From Paraspadella gotoi (taxonomy: Eukaryota > Chaetognatha), in NCBI GenBank assembly GCA_051294375.1, contig CM119264.1:9745907-9809906 (forward strand): 64,000 nucleotides of DNA. The letters run 5' to 3'. Shown here in pieces: positions 10,271-22,155 of this stretch. The notes beneath the pieces are model-generated. The model did no database searches. It was not told the DNA's origin and worked only from the letters and a program-made list of their open reading frames with translations. The position numbers and the translations under genes are program-made. Numbering within the stretch: the first letter of the stretch is position 1; the number at the start of each line of letters is the position of its first letter.

Positions 10271-11668
10271 ATGATGTTGATTACTTTGGTCTTCATGTGG
10301 CCGCTTTTCTTTTCGCCCTCGACGGCGGAGATAAAAATCATTGACTTAACCTACAATTTGGATAAAAACAGCCCGATTTGGCCGGGTGCCGGGTTTAAGC
10401 GGTTGAAACGCCTAGAACTCTTTAAAGGGTACTTGGATACAGGATTGTATTTAGAATCGAGCAACATTGAAGGTTGGTAACAATAAACTATGCGTGTATT
10501 GTAATTTAGGTCACCACATCCTCAGTGGCAGATAAGTAAAGCAGCTTGTTCATGTCGTCCAGATCTTTGGATCTGGGGGCATCCCACTTTCTAAATGACC
10601 ACCTGGAAACGGGTCCACTGGGCCAATGAGGTGGTGCGAAGGAAATACTTTTAATTTGTCAGCGGTGATAGGACCACCAGTATACTACAATTCCTTTTCT
10701 CATTTTAGCTGCAAAGACAATTTAATAGATGTGAATTTTGACCTAAGCAGAACCGGAAAATTTAACTAAATAAAAACAAAACAATTTTCGTAAAACATAT
10801 TAATTTCAGTTGCCGAACATTATGGAACGCACATGGATTCTCCGAAACACATGTGCCCGAAAGGTTTGCCACCATATTTTCTGATGCCAGTTTGTTTTTA
10901 GACATTCGTAATGTCTTATCTTTCTCTGCAGCCGATTGTTGGCACGCCCACGAAGTTCCCGCGTCACGTCTCCGTGGAGAAGGAGTCGTCATCGACATTT
11001 CCTCCCGCGCCTCTTGGCCGGACAATCGCGACGCCGAGATGACGGTTGAGGATTTAAGAGAATGGGAGCGAAAGCGTCACCGTTGCATCCCGGACGGCGC
11101 CATCGTCTTGGTTTACTCCGGTTGGGGAAAGTATTGGCAGGATGAAGTCAAGTATCTGGGAAGCGTCAACAACGGGTCGGACCTTCACTTCCCGGGCGTC
11201 TCGCCCGAGGCTGGTACTAATTACTTTTAAGAAAAATTTCATTAAATTGTTTTTCTGGAATATCCTAATCCTAATCACACCTACAAAACATTTTATTCAA
11301 ATCTCGCAGCGTCATGGATCGTAAAAAACCGCCCGCATATCTCCATGGTGGGCGTGGACACCATCTCTGTGGACGCCGGTCAGTCTCTCAACTTTTCAAC
11401 ACACCAAACCCTTTTTCGTTCCAACATCATGGTGCTGGAGAACGTGGCGCATCTCGACGAGTTGTTGGCATTGGCGATGAATAACAGTCACGACGTCGAA
11501 GTCGTCGCCATGCCTCTCAAAATCGTCAACGGAAGCGGTTCCCCCGCTAGGGTGGTGGCCTACGTGTCAGATGAGAAGAAAAACTCGACTCCTCGGGTCG
11601 AATGCCCCGTCCCCTTTGCTATGGCGATGGCGATTGCCTTTTGTTTGAGAGTTATGGTGCGTTTGTAA
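10271..11668 (+). CDS. cyclase/kynurenine-formamidase-like secreted enzyme
   Basis: Four exons (10271-10472, 10810-10863, 10932-11213, 11310-11668) join with consistent phases into about 298 residues, a normal length for the cyclase family (metal-dependent amide or ring hydrolases such as bacterial kynurenine formamidase and isatin hydrolase). The family signature HYGTHMDSPKH, which holds the metal-binding His/Asp residues, is in exon 2. Further family-like stretches are GEGVVIDIS, GAIVLVYSGWGKYW and SMVGVDTISVDAG. The N-terminus is a clear signal peptide (MLITLVFMWPLFFSPS), so the enzyme is exported. The last 20 or so residues are hydrophobic (PFAMAMAIAFCLRVMV) after a Ser/Thr-rich region, so membrane or GPI attachment is possible. 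The start is the first ATG of a pair and precedes the signal peptide. The substrate cannot be told from sequence. An AATAAA lies near 11781. Confidence 0.88.
10505..10720 (-). repeat. possible SINE-like sequence in intron 1
   Basis: The minus strand has TTGGCCCAGTGGA, which fits a pol III box A, followed by GTGGGATGCCCCCAGATCC. A similar order (CATTGGCTCAGAGTGGG ... GTGAGATGCCCCCATCC) occurs in the insert at 37609-37840. No convincing box B was found, so this is only a candidate tRNA-derived SINE. Confidence 0.3.
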
Positions 11669-12531
11669 AACTCACAATTGATGGCAACTAACATTTTCAA
11701 AATATATACATGATACATTCGAGTAAAATAACAACTATCACTTAATAATACTAAAAAATATTAAAACAGCATCTTACTGCTTAATAAACACTAAATTTTT
11801 TGGTTCTGTGATGAACACTAAATTACAAATAATATTGTATATAATGTACTAAAAAATTGTTTTTAAATATGCTATTTTGCTTACTTCTGCTTCACAATAA
11901 ACAGCAGTTAAACTTTATTTAGATTTCTTCTAGATTCAATCAAGTAAAGTAGAAAAAAATTGGTTGTTTCAAATTGCATAGATATGTAAGTTGCATCGTA
12001 CCTAAGCTCGTTTAAATGATTACTGATCGATTGAAAAAAGGGCAAACACAGACCACAAACCAGGGAGTCCAACTAAACCAAAAAACGAGTACCAATTACA
12101 TCCGGAAGACTTCACTCATCACAGTTCGATGAGCACGCACGAATTCCTTAATGTTTAGAGCGTTGATGCATCTTTAAAGGAATATTTGTCCGTCTAATTA
12201 ATTGTTTCATATTTTTTAACCATTGAAGTTTGAGAGTTTGAAGAACTAATTAAGTCTAAGTTTGATTTGATTTTTCCTCAAATGGTTTAAAAGTGAAGAA
12301 AAATAGCAAGAACGAAAGGGCTCAAGTTTGATGCGAAGTGCTCAGTGCTCACGTTTTCCTTGCCTTTTTTCCCCCCGAGTTCCATCGCTTCTAATTAAAT
12401 CTAATTCAAAAAGCCTAAACCGAAAAGAAAAAATAAAGATAAGAACGTGCTTCCGTTTTTCTTGGGGAAAAAAATTCATTTAAATGTTCTTTATATGAGT
12501 AATAAAAATTAATTTCTGGGTTTGACAAGAA
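11669..12531. other. intergenic, no gene seen
   Basis: AT-rich. The cyclase 3' UTR occupies the first part. No further feature is supported. Confidence 0.6.
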
Positions 12532-13935
12532 ATGTTCAATCAAGTCCTCAGTGATACTTTTAAAGACGCTGATATCAAGAACCGAGGAAGTGGTAAGGAA
12601 ATCCTTTATGCGGGAGTTTGGATTGTCGGTCCATGGTCCGATATCAAAAGTATTGGACATAACATTTTAGACATTAAATTTTTTCCATAATGTTCGGTTA
12701 TAAATTTTATTTTCTTATATCACTCAACTTATTTTTATAAATAGAATTCTAAAATAATTTATTTTGTAATACAGTGGTGGATTACGAAGTGGCTCCGGAT
12801 TTATTTTTAAGGGACTCTCGCGGCCTTGAAACTTTCGAACAAGTCAAAAAACGGCAAAGTGAGCTTTGAGCAAGTACTTCATCGACACCTATGTAATACA
12901 AATTTTAATATCTATTATTATAGAAGCCAAATTAACGAGATAAAATGTAGTTAATTGTTATATTTATTAAATAAACCAGTTTGTCTTACATACATTACAT
13001 ATATCACTAAGTAATCAACGCAAGAGTTTGGGCGGGTCCCTCTCCGTCGTCCCCTTCGTCTCGGCGGAATTGACGCACAATTCCGGCGCCATCAACCGGA
13101 TTCGTCACGAGGCGATCGTCACCAACGCTTACGTCAACCATCTGCAGAAAAGAATGAGACGGACTTTAAAAGCAAGAGGTTTAAAAGACAGAATGAATGC
13201 ATCATAATATTGAAGTTAGGTTAATCGTGTAATCCACTGTGGATTTAAAGACGAACTCTTTCAATCTTGTTTCGCAGCAACATGCTCAGATTTGAAGCGT
13301 TGCAACTCATAAAAGACAAAACGTCACGCCTCCGCCAGAGCCATGATCCCTAATTTCAATTTGAAGGTAAGTTTTTTCATATTATAAATAAACCCAAAAA
13401 ATTAGGACGCTAATTTTCTCTTAACCGTCGCCGCCATTTAAGGACGGTTCGCGTCCCCGACCACGCCCGCGCTCTTTGGCGTCCGACGGCGCCGACCCGA
13501 ACTCTCCGCCGACCCCGCCGTACATCTCGCCGACGCCGGGAGCGCCGGGGTCGCCGGGCTCGCGGAACCATCGCCGTGCCGAGCCTCTTTGGAATACAAG
13601 GTTCCCTTACAAAGGGCCGACGAGCAAGAGAGACAAGGAGTCCGAGCAAGCGGCGGAAAAGTAGGTCTCGAGGTCGTTTTCTCTTTTAATTTAAATCTTT
13701 TCTGCTGTTTTGTATCATTAATTAAATATCAATACTTTCGTTCGTTGCGATTATATATTCGAAGAGAAAACAAAGTTTTGTAAACAAACAACGATTCGTT
13801 ATTTTTTTTCCAAAGAAAAACAAATCGTCGTTTGTTAACAAAACATTATTTTCTCTTAGAATATCAATAATTCAACAATTTTTCTCTTTTTTATAACTTT
13901 TTTTAATCGTTGTTTCGCTTCTTTCTCTTAAAGTT

Positions 13936-14023
<88 letters not shown>

Positions 14024-15312
14024 TTTTTCTTTTCTATTTCTTTCTATCATCCTTTTTTCCTAATTCCATTTTTTCTTCCTCCCTTTCTCTCTTCCTCTTT
14101 TCTTTCCATTTCATCATCCTTTTTTCCTAATTCCATTTTTTCTTCCTCCCTTTCTCTCTTCCTCTTTTCTTTCCATTTCATAATCCTTTTTTCCTAATTC
14201 CATTTTTTCTTCCTCCCTTTCTCTCTTCCTCTTTTCCTTCCTTTTCATCATCCTTTTTTCCTAATTCTATTTTTTTTCCTCCCTTTCTCTCTTCCTCTTT
14301 TCCTTCCATTTCATCATCCTTTTTTCCTAATTTCACTTTTTTCTTCTTCTCTTCTCCTTTCCTTCCATGCAGAGAGCTCAACCGTTCTGAGGGCGCCAAG
14401 CCCGCTCCTCTCTTCTCCCGACGCTCCGGACTCCCGGACGTCAACGCCGGTCCGGAGAAGATTCATCCCCTGCAGCTACAACTGCAGCAGCAGAAGCAGC
14501 AGTCCCAGTCTTGGGAAGAGACCCAGCGACAACAACGGTATCAGCAGCAGCGACCGCAGCATCCGACGACGCCGTCTCCATCGCCCGCTGAGTCTCCGAG
14601 AGTCAAAGTCCTGCCTCCCTTTGGTGGAGGGGGAAGAGGAGAAAGTGAGAGAAAAACTTCAAGAGTATAGATTTTAAGACATACTTAAATAACGAAAATT
14701 CGCCCGATTTTTATGTGCAAGTACTAAAAATAACATCTTTCAAATAATATTTCGCAAGATAAACAAAGCCCGTTTTTACTCCCAGGCCTCGAATCCCCAA
14801 TCCTTTCTCGCTCCGACTCGCGACCCCGACTGGACTCGTTCCTGGAACCTTCCTCGCCGACGCCGCGACTCTTGACCGTGGGTTCGCCCCGAGTTGAGCC
14901 CAAAGCTCGAATGCCCCGTCAGCTTTCGGCGAGCGAGCCTCGAGGTCCGCGCCCGATCGGGCGAGAATCCCTCGACAACATTCTCGATCGTCTCAGCAAC
15001 TACGACATTGGAGACAAGAAGGGCGCCAAGGGAAGAGGCGGCGACGCCGGAGAGAAAAAGGGCGCCGATCGCGAGAGCGATGGAGTCGGGGGTCTGAAAG
15101 GGAGCGCCGCTTCCCGAGGCGGGAGAAAGAAGGAGAAGAAGGTGACGATACTGGAGGCCGACGACGACCTCGATTACGACGACGATCACGACGACGACGA
15201 CGCCGACGATGAGGGCGACCCTGTTGGCGCGGCGTCGGGTGGCGTTGGCGTCGGAAAAGTCCGAACGAAGAAGAAAGAAAAAAGGAGGCAGATGGAGAAC
15301 GAAGACTTTTAA
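12532..15312 (+). CDS. uncharacterised protein, Pro/Gln-rich acidic C-terminus
   Basis: I do not recognise this gene. Probable exons are 12532-12591, 12775-12858, about 13025-13178, 13278-13366, 13443-13660, 14373-14644 and 14786-15312. The first two join in phase, and so do the last three. The joins around exons 3 and 4 need a one-base correction (for example in the A run at 13317-13320), so a sequence error there is likely. The N-terminal part is ordered (VVDYEVAPDLFLRDSRGLE; INRIRHEAIVTNAYVNHLQ). The rest is low complexity: PNSPPTPPYISPTPGAPG, a run of Gln around 14478-14550, SLDNILDRLSNYD, then a Lys/Gly-rich stretch and an Asp block (15158-15215) before a basic RTKKKEKRRQ end. A disordered scaffold or nuclear role is possible, but no function can be assigned. 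AATAAA near 15412. Confidence 0.6.
13930..14345 (+). repeat. (TTTC)n followed by a 66-bp tandem repeat in an intron
   Basis: About 90 bases of TTTC repeats are followed by nearly five copies of a unit of about 66 bases that starts CATCCTTTTTTCCTAATTCC, with copies beginning near 14049, 14115, 14182, 14248 and 14313. The whole tract is pyrimidine-rich and ends at the acceptor of exon 6. The phenylalanine-rich open frame across it is not a gene. Confidence 0.85.
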
Positions 15313-16607
15313 ACGTTTGTTTAATGCATTTTTGTCTACGTCTCGTATTGATAAAGAGTCTAACAAATGTTTTAGGGATACGTATATTATAGGGATTGCC
15401 TTTAGATTTAACAATAAAAATAAGTATCCCCACCTACATAAAACTTTTTAAAAAATTATGTAATGAAAAAATCGACATGCACTAAAAATTGACTTCTTAA
15501 TGGTTACAGAGTCTACAGATCTGTGCAAAAAAAAAATCTTCAAACTTAAATTGCATAATATAAAAAATTATGAATGGTAAATGTAGATTTTGTAATGGGA
15601 AATCCATTCGTGTAAGTTCGAAGAAAATCCGTCCAAGCATTCAAGAAGTCAAAGTCAAGTGGTCAAAAATAAAATGGGAAAAAACAATTTTTGAAAATCT
15701 GCCAAAAACCGAGGACACTTTTTAGCCTTAATTTACGGGCATTATATTTATGTTTTCTAAAAAAAATAAAAAATCACTGCTTTAAAACGGATAGCCACTT
15801 ATTAACCATTAACCACCAATATCATTCACTTATAATATCTTTTAATTTAAAGGAATCTAACTTGATTTATTTTCAAACTGTTTTTAGGTATCTTCTTTTT
15901 GTTGCACAGGTCTGCGGTTAAATTGTTTTCTACCCTTTTTCTTTTTCTTTAAATTTTAATTTATTAGGTACACATTAGTTATTTAATACTACAGTAATAT
16001 TATAGTAGATTTCATAATATAAGCATGATATACCGCATGATATACATCTTTTTTCTGTTCTCCGTAAAAGTCTTTATCGGTAAAATTCATGAACTTTTAC
16101 TGACAGAAAAAAAAATTGTTAACTTTGTTAGTTTGTCGACGAAAAACTGGATTTTCTAACAGGCTGAAAAAAATTTTATTAATTTTTAAATTTTTTGAAA
16201 TTAAAAAAAATTCTAGGACTCAATTAAACATACACGCAAATGAATTAATCTATAAAAGGATCCCAACATTATTTTGAGCCGAAGATAATACTATCAATTT
16301 ATAAAAGAGTGTGGGTTCCTTTAACATTCAACATTCATCGCGCTCGGTAATAAAAAAAACCCCAAAAAACCGCCATTATGTCAAGGCCAAACAGCGATAT
16401 GAGTTAGTCAATCGCTCTTAACGAAATCGATGAAACCGGCCTTGAAAATTTCAAGGTCGCTTCTGCGACGAATCGAACAAGTCACTCGTCCAGTTTTAAA
16501 GGGAAAAAAATTAAAACATTAAGCGTTGATAAGTTTTACAAGCGTTTCTCTTTTTTTTTTTTTGGTATTAATTTAAAATACCTTAAACTAAATAAAACAA
16601 ACGTAGA
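15313..16607. other. intergenic, likely 3' UTR then SLC36 promoter side
   Basis: AT-rich with scattered short open frames only. The last few hundred bases lie upstream of the transporter start at 16608 and presumably hold its 5' UTR and promoter, but no definite element stands out. Confidence 0.5.
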
Positions 16608-19263
16608 ATGTCGGAAAAACGGCGGCGTGGTATAGCGAAAGTGGAGTGGGCGGAGGAATCGCGTCTCTTTACCGAAATCGAACCGACGGTGGAAGTGATC
16701 GTCGACTCCGCGGCCAAGTCCGAAGAGGAGGACGAACTGATCGAACCACGCCCGTCTCTGTGGTCACTTTCGGCGCGACCACTGGAGACCAAACTCTCCA
16801 CAAACTCCTCGTTGGCCCACCTGTTCAAGGCCTTCATCGGCACCGGGAACTTGGCGCTGCCATATGCCGTCGCTGACACGGGTCTGATCGTAGCGATCAT
16901 TGGGATCCCGGCTTGCGGTGCCATGTTCGTCTACTGCACGCATTGCTTGATTTCCGCCTCGAGGTCTCTGTTGTAATGTTGAAAAAAAAGTGTTAAAAAT
17001 ATTTTTTTTAATACTTTTTTTTATTTTTGTTTTTCACAGGCTCTACTGCAAATTCACGGGCCGTGAAAAAATGGATTTCGGATATACACTTCAATTTGCT
17101 TTCGAATATGGTCCCAAGAGATGTCAATGGCTTTCTAAATTTGCGAAAAAATTCATGAATACCATCATATTGTTACAGCAAATAGGCTATCTTATAGTTT
17201 TCTTCGTTTTCATTGGTAATTAATTACTTATAAGAAAAAAAAAAACATTGTAAGAAAAGCGTTCATCATTTCTTTTAACTATCCAAATTCAGGAGTTAAC
17301 CTTCAGCAAGTCATAAACATCAATTGGCCAGTGCAGGTACTAACAATATCTCTAAATCAAATATTCATTATTATAAAAAAAATTGCAATGGGTATTTGGT
17401 GAAATGAGGTAATTTATTTTCATAAGAATTCTCTCGGTGATTTTATATTTTTTTTAGCCTGTCCAAAATCAGGGGCCAGATAGCCTATTTATTAAATGAT
17501 GGATAATATTTATATTAGTTGTACCAATTTTATATCTTTTTAATTATTAACTAGACATCCACAATCAATAAAATACATAACTTATTTTTCCCATTAAAGC
17601 CTTTTTTTCTCCCAATCCCAAGATCTACATCGCCATGACTCTGCCTTTTCTCATTTTTGTCAACTTGATCCGTAACGTGGAAGTGTTGGCGTTGGTTTCT
17701 GGCCTTGGCATAATTGTCAAGCTCATCGGAACTGCCATCATCTTTGTTTATCTGTTGGAGAAGTTTTTGCCGGTCAGCGAGTTGGTGTTGCTGGCAGACG
17801 ACCCACTCAAGTATCCCATTTTCTTCTGCACGCTCGTATTCGCTTTCGAAGGTTTGTACGGAGCTCTTGTGGCCTCTTTGAATAGACTTAGCGTCGTTAA
17901 CTAGAGTATTGTTCTTCCTAATACATAGTCGTATCGGAAACAAATCCTATTTTGAACAGGCGGTTCAAAATAGTAAAAACTCTTGGTTGGCTAAATAGAA
18001 ATGTTTTAAATGTTTTAAATATTTCTTGCAAGTCGTCATAAATATGATCCAAATTCTTTTCATCAGGCATCGGCGTCGTTCTTCCCCTAGAAAACAAAAT
18101 GTTGGAACCGGAAGAAATGACGTCACGATTCGGCGTCATCAACATTGGTCTCAGTCTCGTCACAATTTTTTACTTTGCCATCACCTTCTACGGGAATTTG
18201 AGAGTCGGACAACAGGCCTTGGGAGTGATCACTCTTAATCTACCTGACGTGCCTATGTACAGCGCGTAAGTAGTTAAATTTTCAAAATGAGATTTATTGG
18301 AAATCATAAATTAAACCCGCACCATCTATTTCATTAGCGCCCTAATTTTTTTCAGCCTAAAAGTCATCTTCTCTGTGATGACGGTCGCCTCCTACGCCGT
18401 CCAGTTCTTCGTCTCCCACGAGATTCTTTTCGGTCGCATCAGGAAGTGGATCCCCAACGAGAGACACATCGACGTCTGGGATTATGTCGTCAGGATCTTC
18501 GTCGTCGTCTTCACCGCCGGCGTCGCTGCCATATTTCCCTTTATTGGTGAGGCTGATTTTTTGAAACTTAGTGTAAGGCTTTCAGCTGCTTTCACTCCTG
18601 TACAGTATATACGCGTCCTAGTAAGTTCTTTCAAGTTTCGAAAACAACAACAAACAAAACTTTGAAAAGATCATTGATGGACCGAAGCAACAAAACCCAT
18701 ATCATTACCTAAAGAATCTAACGATGCATACCGGAGCGACCAAAACATTCTTAATAATTTACGAACGATGACCGTGAATTTATTTACAAGTTATTAAAGA
18801 AGAACAACATAATATAAATATCAGTAATTAAAAGTTAAAAACACATTTCAGATTATTAATAGCTTTCCTATTCTCTTTAAATCAGGACCCTTCATCTCAT
18901 TGGTCGGCGGCTTCATCAGCGTCCCTATCTCCGTCACTCTCCCGGTCATCATCGACATGTTGCGAAGAATTCCAAGGTTAAATGACTGCAGCATATTAAT
19001 ATTGAAGAATAAATTTCAACTCATGACATAAACAGCTAATTTATTGACGCTTTTCCCCGCCTTAAATCCCCCGCTTCCCTTCCCTGCTTTCCACGTTCTC
19101 CTACCCCTCCCCCCCTCTCAGGCCCGAGGAAGCCGGGCGATGGTACTGGCGTCTCTGGCTGGACGGTTTCCTTCTCGCGATCAGCGTCTACGCGATGCTC
19201 GTCGGAACCATCTTCTCCGTCAAAGAAATCGCACTTGCGAGTGACAAGTCCAAGATCTTCTGA
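16608..19263 (+). CDS. SLC36-type proton-coupled amino-acid transporter
   Basis: Eight exons join with consistent phases into about 475 residues, the usual family length: 16608-16963, 17040-17215, 17293-17336, 17623-17851, 18067-18265, 18356-18546, 18886-18976 and 19122-19263. Members (APC superfamily, AAAP group) move small neutral amino acids with protons at plasma or lysosomal membranes. A hydrophilic acidic N-terminus of about 75 residues is followed by the signature AHLFKAFIGTGNLALPYAVA in TM1. Then come EYGPKRCQ, LPFLIFVNLIRNVEVL, GVVLPLENKM with FGVINIGLSLVTIFY, QFFVSHEILFGRI with a conserved WDYVVRI, and a last helix ending KSKIF. Start: the first ATG, with an in-frame open exon. AATAAA near 19476. 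Intact and probably functional. A second, broken paralogue follows at 20.4-23.5 kb. Which amino acids it carries is not deducible. Confidence 0.94.
17458..17535 (+). repeat. dispersed 78-bp repeat, copy in SLC36 intron 3
   Basis: Begins CCTGTCCAAAATCAGG, continues AGATAGCCTATTTATTAAAT and ends TTGTACCAATTTTATAT. Near-identical copies are at 33176-33255 (minus), 38126-38205, 55930-56005 and 63705-63762 (minus). Confidence 0.7.
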
Positions 19264-20018
19264 ATCTTGTTGGCGGAGTGGCTAATTTCTCTTTGAATTT
19301 GGTGGCTTGGTAGTGTAGTCCTGACTAATGATCTCTTGCTTTACTGGCGGAATGATGACAGACAGACAAAACCGATAACGATATTACTAGGTACTACGGA
19401 GTTATGCTTTCATTCTTTCGTATTACTTGTTCCAGTTACTGTTGAATTTTACGTTAGCACTAACGCTTTATTTTAATAAATTATTATATCAATATAAAAA
19501 ACTATAGCTAAAAGTAAAATCAAAATTAAATAGGTAAAGTTTAAAAAGATACAATAAAAGATGGAAGGAGGCTTGCCAGCTAATCTGAAATAAAGTTATA
19601 AAAGTAACTAATTCATACCACGTAAAAGTTAATTTCTGCAAAAACTTGAATCTAGAATCTGCGACAGGAAAGAAAAGTTAAAAACTTTTGCTTCCTCGGT
19701 TAAAGTTGTTTTAAGTATTTAAAAGCATTACTCTCAATTAAGCTTTTTAAAAAATTGTGACGGGACATCGGGCATTTGGATTTAAAAAATTTTGCTCGAT
19801 AATTGAAACACAAACGCCCAGAAAAACATACGGGTTTTAACACTTAGCCTTGAAGTAAAGCGGTTATGATATTTTCGAATAATAAGATTTTCATTTCCGG
19901 ATATATAAACGAGTATAAAACGAATAACGATCGTTCTCGAGGACGACACAAATCATCTAACATCGTGTTCACGAATCGTGACTGGTCTCTGGACATGGAG
20001 AAAGAACTTCTCCTCTCG

Positions 20019-20049
<31 letters not shown>

Positions 20050-20397
20050 GTCATCTTCTTCTCTCTCTCTCTTATCTACTCTCTCTCTTTTTTTTCCTTG
20101 CTGGTTGCCGCAGTTCGGCTGATCGTCGTTGTCGTTAGTTTTTTCTTAAAATGTTTGTTCCTTCAACCTCGCTGACACCAAATACAGTAAAGAAAACAAA
20201 AATTTTTTCTTCAAGTAGAGGAAATTACATTTAAAGTTTATTTGTTCATAAAATTATAAGGGGAGGTCATCTCTTACAAAATTTTTATTCCATTTACACG
20301 TTTAAAATAATTGGGGAAGAGCAAATAATTTTCTATAAATACTTTAAACGTATAGAAACTCTTTTTTCGGGCTTACAAATTCGATTAAGCCTATTTG
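19264..20397. other. intergenic with (TC)n at 20021-20048
   Basis: SLC36 3' UTR, then AT-rich sequence with a short (TC)n tract. Open frames across the TC tract are low complexity. No gene seen. Confidence 0.55.
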
Positions 20398-21783
20398 GAC
20401 GCCCAGCCTATGTAGATCTGAGGAAATGGAAGCGAGTGTCGGGCTGTTCCAAGGAATTTCGATGAAATTGTTTTTGATTTTCTTCACCTGAACTGGAAAT
20501 CCGGGACTTATTGTTCTCCACACTGCCGAATATTGTCGCCTATTGTAATAGTAATATATATGAAATAGTTTTATTATTTATTATTATTATTATTCATTCT
20601 ATTATTTATGCGTATTAAACTATCTGACTTACCACTCTATAAAAACGTCCCTATATTATGAACTTAAATACTATAATTCTTATATTTGAAAAAACTTTTT
20701 GCGATGTACTAACCTATAAAATAAAGTAAGACACACAAAATGTTATTGCATATTCATTAACGACTGTTGCGAGAACTTTTTCGCATATTTGGAAAACGAT
20801 GGAAAATCTTTCTGGGGCCGAATCAAAATGCAAATATGCCAACGTTCCCGTAGTCCTCTCGTTCGACCATAAACTTGCAAACAATCAAACTAATCGTTGT
20901 TAAAACAATTAGCTGTTCCATTTCGGGCTAAATGGAACCAATGGAATGATTAAACTTCTCAATAGAACGGTTGGCGCAATACATACAATCAAAAATACAT
21001 ACAATACAATAGTTAAGATTCTCACCGCGACGTATCAAACAATTGACCGCAATAAAGCAGCAAAAAAGCGACGAATGGAATTCGAGAGCGGAGGGCGATT
21101 CCTCTTTGGCGACGGCGTAGGGCATCGCCAGATTGCAGGATAGCCACGATCATACAAGCGCACGNNNNNNNNNNNNNNNNNNNNNNNNNCAGTAAACTCT
21201 TGCAAACACATCTGAAACAATGCGTTGTTAAAACAATTAGCTGTTCCATTTCGGGCTAAATGAACCAATGGAATGATTTAACTTCTCAATAGAACTGTTG
21301 CGCAATACATACAATACAAAAATACAATACATACAATAGTTAAGATCTCACCGCGACCCGTGATCAAACAATTGACCGCAATAAAGCACAAAAAAGCGAC
21401 GAATGGAATTCGAAGCGGCGAGGGCGCGATTTCCCTTTGGCGACGGCGTAGGGCATCGCCAGATTGCCAGATGCCGATCATCCGCGAACGAATCGTGACG
21501 AGTGGTCACGTTTCGTCGGAAAGTTTCCGCGCCGGGGACGGGTCACGAGGCTTGGGCCATTCGGGGCGGAGGAGATGTTGGAGTCCACGGTCTTCGGAGA
21601 GCTCGCGTTGTGCGGGGCGGAGAGGGGTTTCCTTGGCCAACTTCCCACTCAGCAATGTTCAGTCTCCTTCTGGATGGGATTTGAATCTGCGGCGCCGGCG
21701 CCAGTTATTTTGTCGTTCGATGCGGAATAATCGGACCGGGTCGACGGGCGTCCTGAGAGGCGCGACCTTCGAGCGTTTCAGAC
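20398..21783 (-). pseudogene. second SLC36 paralogue, exons 1-3 plus start of exon 4 (inverted)
   Basis: Minus-strand counterpart of the first SLC36 exons. Exon 1 (21783-21352) starts MSE and contains GNLAMPYAVAKG (TM1 signature) and IPFVAFLCFIAVNCLITGR before a GTGAG donor; the region before GNL needs a base removed to read IGTGNLAMP. Exon 2 (about 20884-20707) gives CKFMVEREDYGNVGIFAF, then in shifted frames FGPRK and KYAKKF, aligning with CKFTGREKMDFG and FGPKRC...KFAKKF-like residues of the intact gene. Exon 3 (20539-20488) ends GFPVQ just as the paralogue ends NWPVQ. Exon 4 starts IYIGW at 20417, then similarity stops at about 20403. Single-base frame errors occur throughout. The rest of exon 4 resumes on the opposite strand at 22174. 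Either a real micro-inversion or a misassembly. Confidence 0.78.
20870..21475. repeat. direct duplication flanking 25-N gap
   Basis: About 290 bases (20870-21164) recur at 21190-21475 on either side of the gap at 21165-21189. Shared words include CAATTAGCTGTTCC, CAATTGACCGCAATAAAG and GGCGACGGCGTAGGGCATCG, with one-base differences. The unit is the end of exon 1 and intron 1 of the inverted SLC36 part, so two overlapping contig ends were left unmerged. Confidence 0.88.
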
Positions 21784-22155
21784 ATTTTTTTTTTCGTCCT
21801 CGTCGATCAGTTTTATTTCTTTTCTTTTCAAGTTCGGACTTCGTTTGCTTCTTTGAATAAACTGCCAGGGGGGCCGATACTTCTGTGCACATTTTCTTTC
21901 TCCGTTCCCGAACCTGTTTGTCCCGGTTTCTCTCTCTCGATGCGTTTCATTAACTGAAGCCAAGCGACTGTTAGGATCTTCGTTTTCTCACGGGTTTGCT
22001 AGACCCTCAGAATTTCTGCTATTTGACACTAAACCGATTAATCGTTAATTAAATATTAATTATTTCCTGGGGATCCACACTCTTAGATATAGTAAAAATA
22101 TGCGTTTCTGAGTTCTTTAAATTTCAGAGACAACTTCTTTGTACATTATTTGGAT

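Noticed and set aside
14776-15433. Two long minus-strand frames (212 and 146 residues)
   Set aside because: Shadows of the GC-rich plus-strand final exon, which is supported by phase-matched introns.
21464-21860. Plus-strand frames of 88 and 166 residues
   Set aside because: Antisense shadows of SLC36 paralogue exon 1, recognised on the minus strand by GNLAMPYAVA.
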